Assembly (NCBI GenBank): GCA_015222055.1
Contig: JADFUR010000116.1
Coordinates: 1 to 64,000, forward strand
Direction of reading: 5' to 3'
Length of the DNA stretch: 64,000 bases
From: Bacteroidota bacterium
Lineage (GTDB): Bacteria; Bacteroidota; Bacteroidia; Bacteroidales; B39-G9
The notes beneath the pieces were generated by a model. That model had not been told where the DNA came from and did no database searches. It saw only the letters and a program-made list of their open reading frames with translations. Positions 37,165 to 46,417 of this stretch are shown here, one piece after another. The first letter of the stretch is position 1, and each line of letters begins with the position of its first letter. The translations under genes and the position numbers were made by a program.

Positions 37165-37911
37165 TTAAGAAATATCAATTCTTTGTTTAACTGCTTCGTA
37201 AACAATTATTGAAGTTGCAACAGACACATTTAATGATTCTATATTACCCAAAATTGGTATTTTAACAATCTTATCCGATTGATTAATAATTTCGTTAGCA
37301 ATGCCAACATCTTCGGCTCCCATAACTATAGCCGATGGTACTTTAAAATCAACATCATAATAATAATCATCTGATTTTTCATCTGCAGCAACTATTTGTA
37401 TCCCACTCTGTTTTAAAAAAATAATTGTCTTTTTAAGATTTTCGACACGACACACAGGAATTGTATGTAAAGCACCTGCCGATGTTTTAACCGCATCAGA
37501 ATTTATAAGTGCGGAACCTTTAGTAGGAATAATAATTGCATTAACTCCGGCACATTCTGCTGTTCGTGCAATAGCTCCAAAATTTCTTACGTCGGTAACT
37601 TTATCTAAAACCAAAAATAGAGGAAGTTTTGCTTGCTCGTATAATTGAGGTAAAATGTATTCAATATTTTGGTATTCAATGCATGAAATAAATGCAATAA
37701 CACCCTGATGATTTTTTTGTGATATTTTGTTTAATTTCTGAATAGGAACATACTGAAATGGTATTTCCCTTTCTTTAATTAAAGTGACCAATTCATAAAA
37801 CAACTCGCCACGAGAATCTTTTTTTAAAAGAACCTTTTCAATTTCTTTGTTTGCTTTTATTGCTTCAATACACGCCCTAATTCCAAATATTTTGTCAGTA
37901 TTCGATTTCAT
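37165..37911 (-). CDS. rlmB: SpoU-family rRNA methyltransferase RlmB/TrmH-like
   Basis: A 248-residue cytosolic enzyme. The N-terminal substrate-binding domain has 'KIFGIRACIEAIKANKEIEKVLL' and 'HQGVIAFIS'. The SPOUT domain has all three motifs: 'DKVTDVRNFGAIARTAECAG' (catalytic Arg and Asn), 'AIVMGAEDVGI' with the following 'NEII', and 'IPILGNIESLNVSVATSI' in the trefoil knot. RlmB methylates the 2'-O of G2251 in 23S rRNA. The assignment to RlmB over TrmH rests on the N-terminal domain. It lies 36 nt downstream of the GWxTD gene and 15 nt upstream of the barrel-fusion gene, so it is in the middle of a likely operon. Confidence 0.93.
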   Translation of the reverse strand: MKSNTDKIFGIRACIEAIKANKEIEKVLLKKDSRGELFYELVTLIKEREIPFQYVPIQKLNKISQKNHQGVIAFISCIEYQNIEYILPQLYEQAKLPLFLVLDKVTDVRNFGAIARTAECAGVNAIIIPTKGSALINSDAVKTSAGALHTIPVCRVENLKKTIIFLKQSGIQIVAADEKSDDYYYDVDFKVPSAIVMGAEDVGIANEIINQSDKIVKIPILGNIESLNVSVATSIIVYEAVKQRIDIS

Positions 37912-37947
37912 ATGTTTATTTTATTTGTTACAATTATTAATTCATAG

Positions 37948-39228
37948 TTATTTAGCAATAGAAAAAACATGTCCGCTTCGCCAGGTATTAACAGCTTTAA
38001 ACCAGCTGTCGTCGTAAACATCAGACCTGTTTAAAATATAATAATTATTGCTAAAAGGGTTCTCTGTTTTTTCGAAAGTGAAATCCATTGACATTGTTTT
38101 GGCTTTTTTTCCATAAATCCAACGTTCAATAGAGTCGTTTTTATAAATCATTGTTGGTATTCCGTAAACAACATAAATCATTCCTCTATCGGTTTTCCAA
38201 CCTTCACTAAGCGAGGGGAAATAATAATTGGCAAGTTGCACTCTGCCATAATAAATTCTGATTAGTTCGCGTGCACGGTCAACATTTCCTGTTGCTAAAA
38301 TCCATAAGCTGTCAACAGCTATTTTAGGGTTGTTATAAGCATTTAATTTTTTATATTCTCGAGAAGAAGTTAAATATTGCAAAGGTTCAAATAATTTTTC
38401 GGCACTTTGTACTCTCGGGTAATCATCTCCGTAATTAAACAAAGTTAAGCCTTCGTTTGACAGGGTGTCTTTTTGAAAGCGATAAAAACCTTTGTTTTGA
38501 AATTTGAAAATTACAGTATCAAAATTTTGAACATACCAAGTTGAATCGGGTTTGAAATCGATTTTATCATCAGGGTCGGAATCGAATGGAGGCAAAGGGA
38601 CTCCAAACTTTTTTTTATAATAAGACACATACAAATTTTTAGTTTTTACACGATTGCTTTTAATAAAAAAGGGAGTGTTTTTGTTAAAATAGTTTTTAAA
38701 AACAGGCTTCTTTTTTACATTATCAAAAACCAAATAATTTTGAGCTGAATTATTTGTGGTTTTGTCAACCTCAATTAATGACGAAGTTTGTTTTTCGCTA
38801 TTTAAATCAGAAATGGAAATGTCAATAAAACCTTTTTTGCCTGTTGCGAGCTTAACTGGTATGTAGGAAATATAATTATTGCTTAGGCCGTTTTCGCAAA
38901 CATTTAATTTAAAAGATGCACTATCAATAAACTCTGATTTTTGAAGTGATTCGTAAAGTTGATATTGAATTAAAATTTTTGCTTGTTTAAATTTGGCTTT
39001 CTCTTCTTTTTTAATAAATAATAATTCTGGTCGGTAGATATTATAAAAAAGAAAAGAGACAGAATCTGAATTGTGATAAATGTAAAATTCGGGATGCAAC
39101 CCCGTGCTTGTTGGATTATATAAATAAGAAACATTTTTGTCTGCAACCGAATAATAAATTGTTACACATGAGCTTACGACAAAAATTAAACTTATTGTTA
39201 AAAAAATATTTTTTTTTATGAAATTCAT
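37948..39228 (-). CDS. GWxTD domain lipoprotein
   Basis: When started at the ATG at 39228 this is a 426-residue lipoprotein with a lipobox ending in Cys21 ('TISLIFVVSSCVTIYY'); the track's 19 extra N-terminal residues do not look like coding sequence. Residues ~300-426 hold the GWxTD domain: 'RELIRIYYGRVQLANYYF', 'SLSEGWKTDRGMIYVVYG' and 'IERWIYG'. The family is found mainly in Bacteroidota and some other envelope-bearing phyla and has no known reaction. The middle part is beta-rich. It is the first gene of a minus-strand set with rlmB and the barrel-fusion protein, and the last domain often co-occurs with envelope genes. Confidence 0.88.
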   Translation of the reverse strand: MNFIKKNIFLTISLIFVVSSCVTIYYSVADKNVSYLYNPTSTGLHPEFYIYHNSDSVSFLFYNIYRPELLFIKKEEKAKFKQAKILIQYQLYESLQKSEFIDSASFKLNVCENGLSNNYISYIPVKLATGKKGFIDISISDLNSEKQTSSLIEVDKTTNNSAQNYLVFDNVKKKPVFKNYFNKNTPFFIKSNRVKTKNLYVSYYKKKFGVPLPPFDSDPDDKIDFKPDSTWYVQNFDTVIFKFQNKGFYRFQKDTLSNEGLTLFNYGDDYPRVQSAEKLFEPLQYLTSSREYKKLNAYNNPKIAVDSLWILATGNVDRARELIRIYYGRVQLANYYFPSLSEGWKTDRGMIYVVYGIPTMIYKNDSIERWIYGKKAKTMSMDFTFEKTENPFSNNYYILNRSDVYDDSWFKAVNTWRSGHVFSIAK

Positions 39229-39375
39229 AAATACAAAAAAACAATGCTTAAAAGGCTGTGATAGAAAAAATTGCAAGTATGCCAAAATAATTTAGCAATA
39301 AAAAATAATAAAACTTATACAAATTAAGATATTATTTAAACAATATACAATTAGTGAGTTATAATTATCGTCTGT

Positions 39376-40167
39376 TTACTGTTTTTTTTGAGGTGTTTTT
39401 TTAGATTTGAATTCTTTGAAATTTTGCATTATTTTAATATAGATGTCGTATTCATTATTTTTGAGCAGATATTGAATGTCGAAATCACAAAATTTTATAA
39501 ATTCATTAAGCTTATCACTTTTTAAGCCGGTTAATTCGCAAACTATTTTGTCGTTGTATTTTGAATTAATAATACGATTTATTTCGTCTTTCTTTAATAG
39601 TTGTTTGAGTTTGCGTTTTGATTTTTCTTTTTTGTTGAATTTTGAATAAAAAAATGAAATTGGGCCGCCTAATGGTGTTTCATCTAGAGCACGTCGTGGT
39701 CCATCGTAATTTGGAATTCCCGGAATATATATTGCTCTACCTTTCATCTTAATATGCTCAGGCAAATTTACATGAACAAAATCGTATCGGAATTGTGACT
39801 GTTTGCTTAGGGCGTAAATATTTACAACTGCCAATTTATAGTTTTTGTTGTTCATTATAATTTTAAAAAAATAGCTTACAGAGGTAGTGTCAGATATATA
39901 AAAAGATTTTTTTTCAAAACTCAACGAAGAAAAAAGAATTGTGTCTGTTCTTAAAATTGAAATTTTGAAAAATCCATTTGTGTCGCTAATTGTTCCCGTA
40001 CGAGTTCTCTTATTAATTATGTTTACAAATGGAATGGGAGTAATGCTGTCGCTGTCGACAATAATTCCTGACACTTTTACAAAACTGCTATCGCTGTATG
40101 TTTGGGCATTAGCATAATTAAATGCAAATGGAATGAAAAGGATAGATATAAAAAACAGGAATCTCAA
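39376..40167 (-). CDS. Secreted protein with carboxypeptidase-regulatory-like domain
   Basis: The track begins at a TTG (40233); another TTG at 40167 starts a perfect signal peptide ('RFLFFISILFIPFAFNYANAQ'), and I prefer it. No in-frame ATG exists before mid-gene. The mature 240 residues begin with a CarboxypepD_reg-like domain (~25-105: 'KVSGIIVDSDSITPIPFVNI', 'GTISDTNGFFKISI'), the same module found at the N-terminus of TonB-dependent receptors. A unique region follows with 'PLGGPISFFYSKFNKKEKSKR'. This layout matches Bacteroidota periplasmic proteins of unknown function. The gene has 147 nt to the GWxTD gene and may have its own promoter. Confidence 0.72.
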   Translation of the reverse strand: MRFLFFISILFIPFAFNYANAQTYSDSSFVKVSGIIVDSDSITPIPFVNIINKRTRTGTISDTNGFFKISILRTDTILFSSLSFEKKSFYISDTTSVSYFFKIIMNNKNYKLAVVNIYALSKQSQFRYDFVHVNLPEHIKMKGRAIYIPGIPNYDGPRRALDETPLGGPISFFYSKFNKKEKSKRKLKQLLKKDEINRIINSKYNDKIVCELTGLKSDKLNEFIKFCDFDIQYLLKNNEYDIYIKIMQNFKEFKSKKTPQKKQ

Positions 40168-40326
40168 GTTATAAATAATGATATTTTTATGATATAACGT
40201 ATAAGTTGTTATTTTTGTATCTGTTCTTGACAAAAATAAAAAAAATAAATTGCATTCATAATAATTTTAAAAAATAGGGCTGAAAAATTATTTACATATT
40301 TGTGTTCTACCATATAACTTTTTTAA

Positions 40327-41031
40327 ATGAAAAAATATAAACATCTTTATTTCGATTTAGATAGAACTCTCTGGGATTTTGAAACAAATTCTTATGAGAC
40401 CTTATTAGATATATTTTGTAAATATAATTTGCAAAAAAGCATTGAAAACAAAGATGTTTTTATTGAGGCATACAGGTATCATAATAAAAAATTATGGGAG
40501 GATTATGGTTTAGGAAAAATCAAAAAAAAAGAATTAATTACTAAACGGTTTCTTGTTACTCTCGAAGATTTTGATATTAATTTGGATTCATTGCCCGATA
40601 TGGCAAAACAAATGGGCATTGATTATATAACAATAAGCCCAACAAAAACAAAAATATTTCCATATACACACGAAGCACTTTCATATCTTAAAGAAAGATA
40701 TAAATTATATGTTCTTACTAACGGTTTTCGACAAGTTCAGATCACAAAACTTAAAAATTGTAATCTCGAACAGTATTTTACAAAATTGATTTGTTCTGAA
40801 GATGCTGGGACACAAAAACCCAAACCCGAAATTTTTAGGTATGCTTTAAAAACTGTTAATGCAAAAAAAATTGAAAGCATTATGATAGGAGATGATATGA
40901 ATGTTGATATTTTAGGAGCAAAAAAAGTTGGTGTTGATCAGGTTTTTTTTAATCCTCAAAAGACTATTCATGATGAGAATCCCACCTTTGAAATAAATTC
41001 ATTAATTCAGCTTTTAGATATTTTTGATTGA
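40327..41031 (+). CDS. YjjG-family noncanonical pyrimidine nucleotidase
   Basis: A 234-residue cytosolic HAD-superfamily phosphatase. Motif I is 'YFDLDRTLWDFE' (nucleophile D10, acid D12), motif II 'VLTNGF', motif III the Lys in 'GTQKPKPEIFRYAL', and motif IV 'MIGDDMNVDILGA'. The 'LDRTLWDFETNS' form and the cap sequence match YjjG, a house-cleaning nucleotidase acting on noncanonical pyrimidine nucleoside monophosphates. It is divergent from the carboxypeptidase-regulatory-like gene and followed by the ZIP transporter gene after 90 nt. Confidence 0.9.
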   Translation: MKKYKHLYFDLDRTLWDFETNSYETLLDIFCKYNLQKSIENKDVFIEAYRYHNKKLWEDYGLGKIKKKELITKRFLVTLEDFDINLDSLPDMAKQMGIDYITISPTKTKIFPYTHEALSYLKERYKLYVLTNGFRQVQITKLKNCNLEQYFTKLICSEDAGTQKPKPEIFRYALKTVNAKKIESIMIGDDMNVDILGAKKVGVDQVFFNPQKTIHDENPTFEINSLIQLLDIFD

Positions 41032-41121
41032 TCTCAAGAGCCTTTTTTTTTAATAATTCATTGAAATTTAGTATATTTAAGAAAAATAGTTGCTTTTTTT
41101 TTTAAACTAAATTTTTTTAAA

Positions 41122-41937
41122 ATGAATTTAGAATTTATACTTGAATACAATCCTGTATTATTAGCATTTGTTGCTGCAATTTTTACATGGGGTCTGACTG
41201 CATTGGGTTCTGCTATGGTTTTTTTCTTTAAGACCATAAACCCAAAAGTTTTAAATTTAATGCTTGGTTTTGCTGCAGGAGTAATGATTGCGGCCAGTTT
41301 TTGGTCTTTGTTAAATCCCGCAATAGAAATGTCTGAAAAAGCAGGAGTAATTCCTTGGATGCCTGCCGCAGTGGGTTTTTTGTCAGGAGGAGCGTTTTTA
41401 TATTTGATTGACAAAGTACTGCCTCATTTACATTTAGGATTATCAATTGATAAGGCAGAAGGAATAAAAACATCATGGCAGAGAAGTGTTTTGTTGGTTT
41501 TGGCAATCACTTTGCATAATATTCCTGAGGGATTAGCTGTGGGAGTTGCATTTGGAGCATTGGCAGGTAATGCAACGGTTGGTGCACTTTCCGGAGCTGT
41601 TGTTTTGGCATTAGGTATTGGCTTGCAAAATTTTCCGGAAGGTGCAGCTGTCTCAATACCATTAAGACGAGAAGGATTCTCTCGATTGAAAGCATTTAAT
41701 TATGGACAATTGTCAGGAATAGTTGAACCTATGGCTGCCGTATTAGGAGCATATTTAGTAACAATGGTTACTCCTTTGTTGCCATATGCACTTTCTTTTG
41801 CAGCCGGAGCAATGATATTTGTTGTTGTAGAAGAATTAATTCCAGAATCGCAAATGGGAAACGAAACAGATTTGTCAACAATTGGTGCAATGGTAGGTTT
41901 CACTTTAATGATGATACTTGATGTTGCGTTTGGATAA
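41122..41937 (+). CDS. ZIP-family divalent metal transporter
   Basis: A 271-residue inner-membrane protein with eight predicted spans. The binuclear metal centre is evident: 'HNIPEGLAVGVAFGA' in TM4 and 'NFPEGAAVSIPLRREG' in TM5, where the second His is replaced by Asn as in several bacterial ZIPs. The long cytosolic loop between TM3 and TM4 carries the HLHLG stretch. It is most like the GufA subgroup and may import zinc, iron or manganese. No metalloregulator is adjacent. The minus-strand ORFs of the track here are shadows. Confidence 0.92.
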   Translation: MNLEFILEYNPVLLAFVAAIFTWGLTALGSAMVFFFKTINPKVLNLMLGFAAGVMIAASFWSLLNPAIEMSEKAGVIPWMPAAVGFLSGGAFLYLIDKVLPHLHLGLSIDKAEGIKTSWQRSVLLVLAITLHNIPEGLAVGVAFGALAGNATVGALSGAVVLALGIGLQNFPEGAAVSIPLRREGFSRLKAFNYGQLSGIVEPMAAVLGAYLVTMVTPLLPYALSFAAGAMIFVVVEELIPESQMGNETDLSTIGAMVGFTLMMILDVAFG

Positions 41938-42171
41938 ATTCGCAATTTGGAATAAATGTTACAAGGAAATTTTATTTTAATATTATTGGGGTGGGTATTT
42001 CGAAACATCTGTTGAATTAAATTTATTGTGTTTTTGGCAAAAAAAGTTTCACGAAAAACTAAATATTACAAAATTTAATTGTGATTAAGATTTATAAACA
42101 AATTGTAGATTAGTAATAATTTATTATATTTAAATTTTAAAAAGCAAAAGACTTTATTCGAAAATAAAAAA

Positions 42172-42558
42172 ATGGAAAAAAACATTAAAATATTTCATTG
42201 GTTGCCACGTTTAATGTGCATTCTTGCGATTTTTTTTATTAGTTTGTTTGCAGCAGATTCCTTTTCTGCAGGACTAACCATTTGGCAACAGCTTGGGGCT
42301 TTTGCTATCCATCTTATTCCGTCATTTGTTTTAATTATACTTCTTCTTATTGCATGGAAATGGGAATTTATTGGTGGCTTAATTTTTATTTTAATTGGTC
42401 TTGGACTGAGTCCTTTTGTTTATATTCAAAATTATCAAATGAATCATTCAGTTTGGATGAGCCTCGGCATAATAGCTTCAATAACAATGCCTTTCGTTAT
42501 TGTGGGAATCCTTTTTATTATAAGTAACTGTTTTAAAAAGAAATATTCAAAAAATTAA
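42172..42558 (+). CDS. Small hypothetical membrane protein
   Basis: A 128-residue protein with four hydrophobic segments: 'MCILAIFFISLFAADSF', 'FAIHLIPSFVLIILLLIAW', 'FIGGLIFILIGLGLSPFVYI' and 'IASITMPFVIVGILFIIS'. The charged ends ('KKKYSKN') suggest both termini are cytosolic. It resembles short Bacteroidota membrane proteins of unknown function that often open with 'xxxLPRxLCILxIxFxSLFALD'. It lies 14 nt upstream of the next unknown gene and is probably co-transcribed with it. Confidence 0.75.
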   Translation: MEKNIKIFHWLPRLMCILAIFFISLFAADSFSAGLTIWQQLGAFAIHLIPSFVLIILLLIAWKWEFIGGLIFILIGLGLSPFVYIQNYQMNHSVWMSLGIIASITMPFVIVGILFIISNCFKKKYSKN

Positions 42559-42572
42559 TAACATAAGAATTT

Positions 42573-43427
42573 ATGAATAAAAAAATTGAAATTACAGCCA
42601 ATATTAGTCTTATAGTAATTGGCTTATTAGCTGGTGTGTTTTTTTTTAGGTCAGGAGAAAAAGACTTGAGTTTAATTTTATTCTCAATTGCTTTAGCATG
42701 CATTCTTTACCAATTTTTAGGTGGTATTGGAGATAGTAACTCATTTCAATTAGGAGCAATTAAGTTTGGAGGTGCTGCTGCAATATTAATAGGGTTTATG
42801 TTTTTTTTGAAAAAAGTTGTTTTTGTTCCAACGCCCGAAATTTACAAATTGAAAGTTTCTGAACAATATTGGTTTCCTGTAAGTGCTGAAACGGGGAAAA
42901 TAAAAACTGTAATTTTTAAAAGTGCAGGCAATGAAATGCAATTTCCCAGTTCTTCAGACACCAAATATATTGAGGAAAGGAAAAACCATGAATATCAAAT
43001 ATCAAAAAAAAACAAGTCTCAATTTTGCCTCGAACTAAAGAGTAATCCTACAGATACTGTTGGATATGTTGACATAAACAATTTTAAGAACACTGGATTA
43101 TTTAACAAAACGACTGTGGCTGAAGATGAAAAAAGAATTCAAATTTTTAAGCTTTATCCTGACAGAGATTCTCTAAATTCATCAAAAAAATTAGAATCGG
43201 TTTTTCTTCCATTTGAAATTAAAGTCTTTAATACATCTCGGTTTAGTATTGAGCCCTACTATAATAATTATGAAATTGTAAAAAGAACAAGTTATATAAT
43301 TCCGGGTAGTGAAAAAGATGAGGTCTATGTTGTTTTTTTAGAACAGGCAAATTCTTCAGATTCTGTCAAATTTAATCGATATTCGAAGTGGTTGGTGAAA
43401 AAAATGAAATATAAGATAGAGGAGTAA
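42573..43427 (+). CDS. Hypothetical protein with N-terminal membrane segments
   Basis: A 284-residue protein with three hydrophobic segments in the first ~85 residues ('ISLIVIGLLAGVFFF', 'LILFSIALACILYQFLGGI', 'GGAAAILIGFMFFL'). A soluble beta-rich part of about 200 residues follows ('YKLKVSEQYWFPVSAETGKI', 'EKDEVYVVFLEQAN'). I do not recognise the family. The soluble part begins with strands resembling an Ig-like or carrier fold, but this is uncertain. It follows the small membrane protein by 14 nt. A perfect 14-bp hairpin overlaps its stop codon. Confidence 0.65.
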   Translation: MNKKIEITANISLIVIGLLAGVFFFRSGEKDLSLILFSIALACILYQFLGGIGDSNSFQLGAIKFGGAAAILIGFMFFLKKVVFVPTPEIYKLKVSEQYWFPVSAETGKIKTVIFKSAGNEMQFPSSSDTKYIEERKNHEYQISKKNKSQFCLELKSNPTDTVGYVDINNFKNTGLFNKTTVAEDEKRIQIFKLYPDRDSLNSSKKLESVFLPFEIKVFNTSRFSIEPYYNNYEIVKRTSYIIPGSEKDEVYVVFLEQANSSDSVKFNRYSKWLVKKMKYKIEE

Positions 43428-43442
43428 TCTCTATCTTATATT
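43408..43442. terminator. Perfect 14-bp hairpin overlapping a stop codon, bidirectional terminator
   Basis: AATATAAGATAGAG (43408-43421) and CTCTATCTTATATT (43429-43442) are exact inverted copies around a 7-nt loop. The TAA stop of the plus-strand gene (43425-43427) lies in the loop, and the convergent trkH stop lies 23 nt away. This suits termination in both directions. Confidence 0.7.
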
Positions 43443-43464
43443 AAAACTGAAGAAATTTATATTT

Positions 43465-44907
43465 TTATTTTTTCCAAAAAGCAGGTGTCAATAATATTAG
43501 TACAGAAAATAATTCTAATCTACCTATTAACATCATAAAAGATAATATCCATTTGCCTTCTGTAGGAACTAATGCAAAATTATTTACAGGACCCACGGAG
43601 CCAAGACCGGGACCAATACCGCCCATTGTAGTAACAACAGCTCCCATGGATGAGACAAAATCCATACCGAAAAAAGTAAGAAATAACGAACCTGTAATAA
43701 AAATTACGATGTATGTTAAAAAGAATGCCTGAACTTTAAAAATTATGTCGTTGGAAATAACACTTCCATTATAACGAACAGGTATTACTGCCGAGGGATG
43801 TAGCATTCGTTTAAATTCGGTAATAGAATTTTTAAAAAGGAGAAAGTGTCGTAATACTTTTATTCCACCGGCAGTTGAGCCAACAGACCCCCCAACAAAC
43901 ATTAATATAAAAAGAAAAAACCACAAAAATTTTGCCCAGCTTGTATAATCGGCAGTAACAAAACCCGTGCATGTTACAATACTTGTTACTTGAAAAAGTG
44001 CATCACGAAATGACTTTTCTATTGTGGCATTAGTTCTTATTAAAAAGAATGCAATAATAATTGTAGAAATTAAAATGATTAAAAGATAGAATTTATATTC
44101 TTGATTTTTGAAAATTTTTTTGAATTTTCCATTGATTAAATAGTAATGAAGAGTGAAATTTGTTCCTGCCATAATCATAAAAAAAATAATGACATATTGT
44201 ATATATGGGGAAAAGGCAGCAACACTCGCATTTTTAGTAGAAAAACCACCTGAGGCTAAAGTAGCAAAGGAGTGACATAAAGCGTCGAATATGTCCATTC
44301 CTCCAAATTTTAGCATAATTGTTTCTATAAGCACGAGTGCAATATATATAACCCATAATCTTCGGGCTGTTTCACGCATTTTAGGATGTAGTTTATCGGG
44401 AGTTACACCGGAAGCCTCTGCATTAAATAGCTGCATGCCACCAACTCCTAAAAAAGGTAAAATGGCAACAGTTAAAACCAGAATTCCCATACCACCAATT
44501 AGGTGAGTCATGCTACGCCAAAATAATATTCCGTGAGGCAATATTTCAATGTCATTTAAAATTGAAGCTCCTGTTGTCGTAAAACCTGACATTGTTTCAA
44601 AAAAAGCATTTGTAAACGAAGGTATTGAACCGCTTAAAATATAAGGTAAGGAACCAAAAATAGAATATATTATCCATACCATTGTTACAATAATAAAACC
44701 TTCTCGTTTGCCAACAGCACGTTTAACATCGCGTGTAATAATCCATAGAATGAAACCAACAGAAATTGTTATTGCAGAAGATTTTAAAAAAGGAATTAAA
44801 TCATTTTCATGATAAATAATTGACACAATAGCAGGAATGAGCATAAATATGCCTTCAACGATAAGTAAAAAACCGATTAAATTTAAAATTAATTTTTTGT
44901 TTAGCAT
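43465..44907 (-). CDS. trkH: Trk-type potassium uptake channel subunit TrkH
   Basis: A 480-residue inner-membrane protein with four M1-P-M2-like repeats. The selectivity-filter region of each is visible: 'MSGFTTTGASILND', 'FATLASGGFSTKNAS', 'SIVTCTGFVTADYTSW' and 'VTTMGGIGPGLGSVG'. TrkH conducts K+ under control of the nucleotide-binding TrkA ring. The trkA gene lies 80 nt upstream on the same strand, so both subunits are encoded together. 'FWRSMTHLIGGMGILV' is the conserved stretch after the first filter. Length fits the family. Confidence 0.95.
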   Translation of the reverse strand: MLNKKLILNLIGFLLIVEGIFMLIPAIVSIIYHENDLIPFLKSSAITISVGFILWIITRDVKRAVGKREGFIIVTMVWIIYSIFGSLPYILSGSIPSFTNAFFETMSGFTTTGASILNDIEILPHGILFWRSMTHLIGGMGILVLTVAILPFLGVGGMQLFNAEASGVTPDKLHPKMRETARRLWVIYIALVLIETIMLKFGGMDIFDALCHSFATLASGGFSTKNASVAAFSPYIQYVIIFFMIMAGTNFTLHYYLINGKFKKIFKNQEYKFYLLIILISTIIIAFFLIRTNATIEKSFRDALFQVTSIVTCTGFVTADYTSWAKFLWFFLFILMFVGGSVGSTAGGIKVLRHFLLFKNSITEFKRMLHPSAVIPVRYNGSVISNDIIFKVQAFFLTYIVIFITGSLFLTFFGMDFVSSMGAVVTTMGGIGPGLGSVGPVNNFALVPTEGKWILSFMMLIGRLELFSVLILLTPAFWKK

Positions 44908-44987
44908 CTATTGATAGTAATATTTTTAAGTGTTGAGACCTTTCAGAATTCGAAAGAAATAGAAAAGTCAGATTGTTTATAAAAAAA

Positions 44988-46328
44988 TTAATTAAAAAAA
45001 TCTTTCACTTTATTTATTGCAGAGGGCAATGAAAAGACAACAACTTTATCATCGGCTTGAACCAATGTATCCCCTTTGCAAATAAAACTCAGTTTATCTC
45101 TAACTAAACCACCAAGTATTGCATCCTTAGGGAAATTGATATTTTTAATTATGTCTTTAGTTATTTTTGCGTTTTCACGAACAACAAATTCTAATACTTC
45201 TGCATTTGCTGATGTTAAACGCACAACAGAAGTAACATTTGCATTAATTGTGAAACGAGATATATAACTAGCTGCTATAAGTTTTTTATTTATGATGGCA
45301 TCAATACCCATTTTTTCAGCTATATCAATATAATCAATATTTTCGACAGCTGCAATCGTTTTTTTTACCCCAGCTTTTCTGGCAAGTAGGCACGACAACA
45401 TATTTAATTCAGGATTACCTGTTACAGCAATCAGAGCGTCCATTTTACCCAAATCTTCTTCGCATAAAAAATCATTGTCTCTGCAATCGCCATTAATAAC
45501 CAGAGTGTTAGTTAAGGAGTCGGCTAATTCAAAAGCTTTTGCTCTATCAATTTCAATTAGTTTTACGTTATTACTGTTTTGAAGAGATTTTGCTGAGCGA
45601 ATACCAATTCTACTTCCACCAAGAATCATTATATTTTTAACATGTAAATTTTTGATTCCTGAATATATTTTTAATTTTTTTATGCTTTCTTTTTTTGTTA
45701 TTACATAAACAATATCATTTTCTAGAAGAATATCATCACCCCTTGGGATTATGGTTTTCCCGTCGCGAGTTATTGCAACAGCTCTGTAAGATAAGTTTTT
45801 GTCAATTTTTACAGCTTCAAAAAGAGTTTTGTTAACAATTGGGGCATCTTTGCTAAGTTTAATTGCAAACAAAGATAATTTGCCTTTCGAAAAATTAAAT
45901 ATTTCCGAGGTGCCAGATTGATGTAGTAATTTTACAATTTCTTTAGCAGCTAATCTTTGAGGATAAACAATATTGTCAATACCAAGAGTTTTAAAATGAA
46001 TTTTGTTTTCATCTTTTAGGTATTCATGAGAATCAATTCGGGCAATAGTTTTTTTTGAACCAAGTCTTTTTGCGAGCATGGCTGCAATAATATTTGTTTC
46101 TTCCGAATGTGCAACAGCAATGAACAAATCAGATTTGTCTACTTCAGCTTCTTTTAAAGTTTTAAATGATGTTGATGAACCTTGCAATGTTAACAAATCA
46201 AGGTGTGCACCAACATTGTTTAATGATTCTGAATCTGGATCAATTATAATAATATCATGCTTTTCATCTGACAACATTTTTGCCAAATATTTTCCTACTT
46301 CTCCAGCTCCAGCTAAAATTATCCTCAT
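44988..46328 (-). CDS. trkA: Trk potassium transporter regulatory subunit TrkA
   Basis: A 446-residue cytosolic protein with two RCK units, each a Rossmann (TrkA-N) plus TrkA-C domain. The first begins 'MRIILAGAGEVGKYLAKML' and binds nucleotide via GAGEVG; the second begins near residue 233 with 'KNIMILGGSRIGIRSAKSL'. The C-terminus 'GDTLVQADDKVVVFSLP' is a TrkA-C strand pair. The start at 46328 is preferred over 46370: it puts the Rossmann strand at the N-terminus and has a purine-rich site (AAAGGAAGA) just upstream. Ligand (NADH or ATP) binding gates TrkH, encoded next. Confidence 0.94.
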   Translation of the reverse strand: MRIILAGAGEVGKYLAKMLSDEKHDIIIIDPDSESLNNVGAHLDLLTLQGSSTSFKTLKEAEVDKSDLFIAVAHSEETNIIAAMLAKRLGSKKTIARIDSHEYLKDENKIHFKTLGIDNIVYPQRLAAKEIVKLLHQSGTSEIFNFSKGKLSLFAIKLSKDAPIVNKTLFEAVKIDKNLSYRAVAITRDGKTIIPRGDDILLENDIVYVITKKESIKKLKIYSGIKNLHVKNIMILGGSRIGIRSAKSLQNSNNVKLIEIDRAKAFELADSLTNTLVINGDCRDNDFLCEEDLGKMDALIAVTGNPELNMLSCLLARKAGVKKTIAAVENIDYIDIAEKMGIDAIINKKLIAASYISRFTINANVTSVVRLTSANAEVLEFVVRENAKITKDIIKNINFPKDAILGGLVRDKLSFICKGDTLVQADDKVVVFSLPSAINKVKDFFN

Positions 46329-46417
46329 TTTTATTCTTCCTTTAAATGGCAAATTAATATATAATATCACTAATTAACTAAAAGTTTATGGTTTTTTTTA
46401 TTTCTAGTTTCAACGAT

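Noticed and set aside
41228-41695. Minus-strand ORFs of 92 and 62 residues inside the ZIP gene
   Set aside because: They are antisense shadows of a well-supported transporter gene; their sequences are Leu/Gln-rich with no domain.
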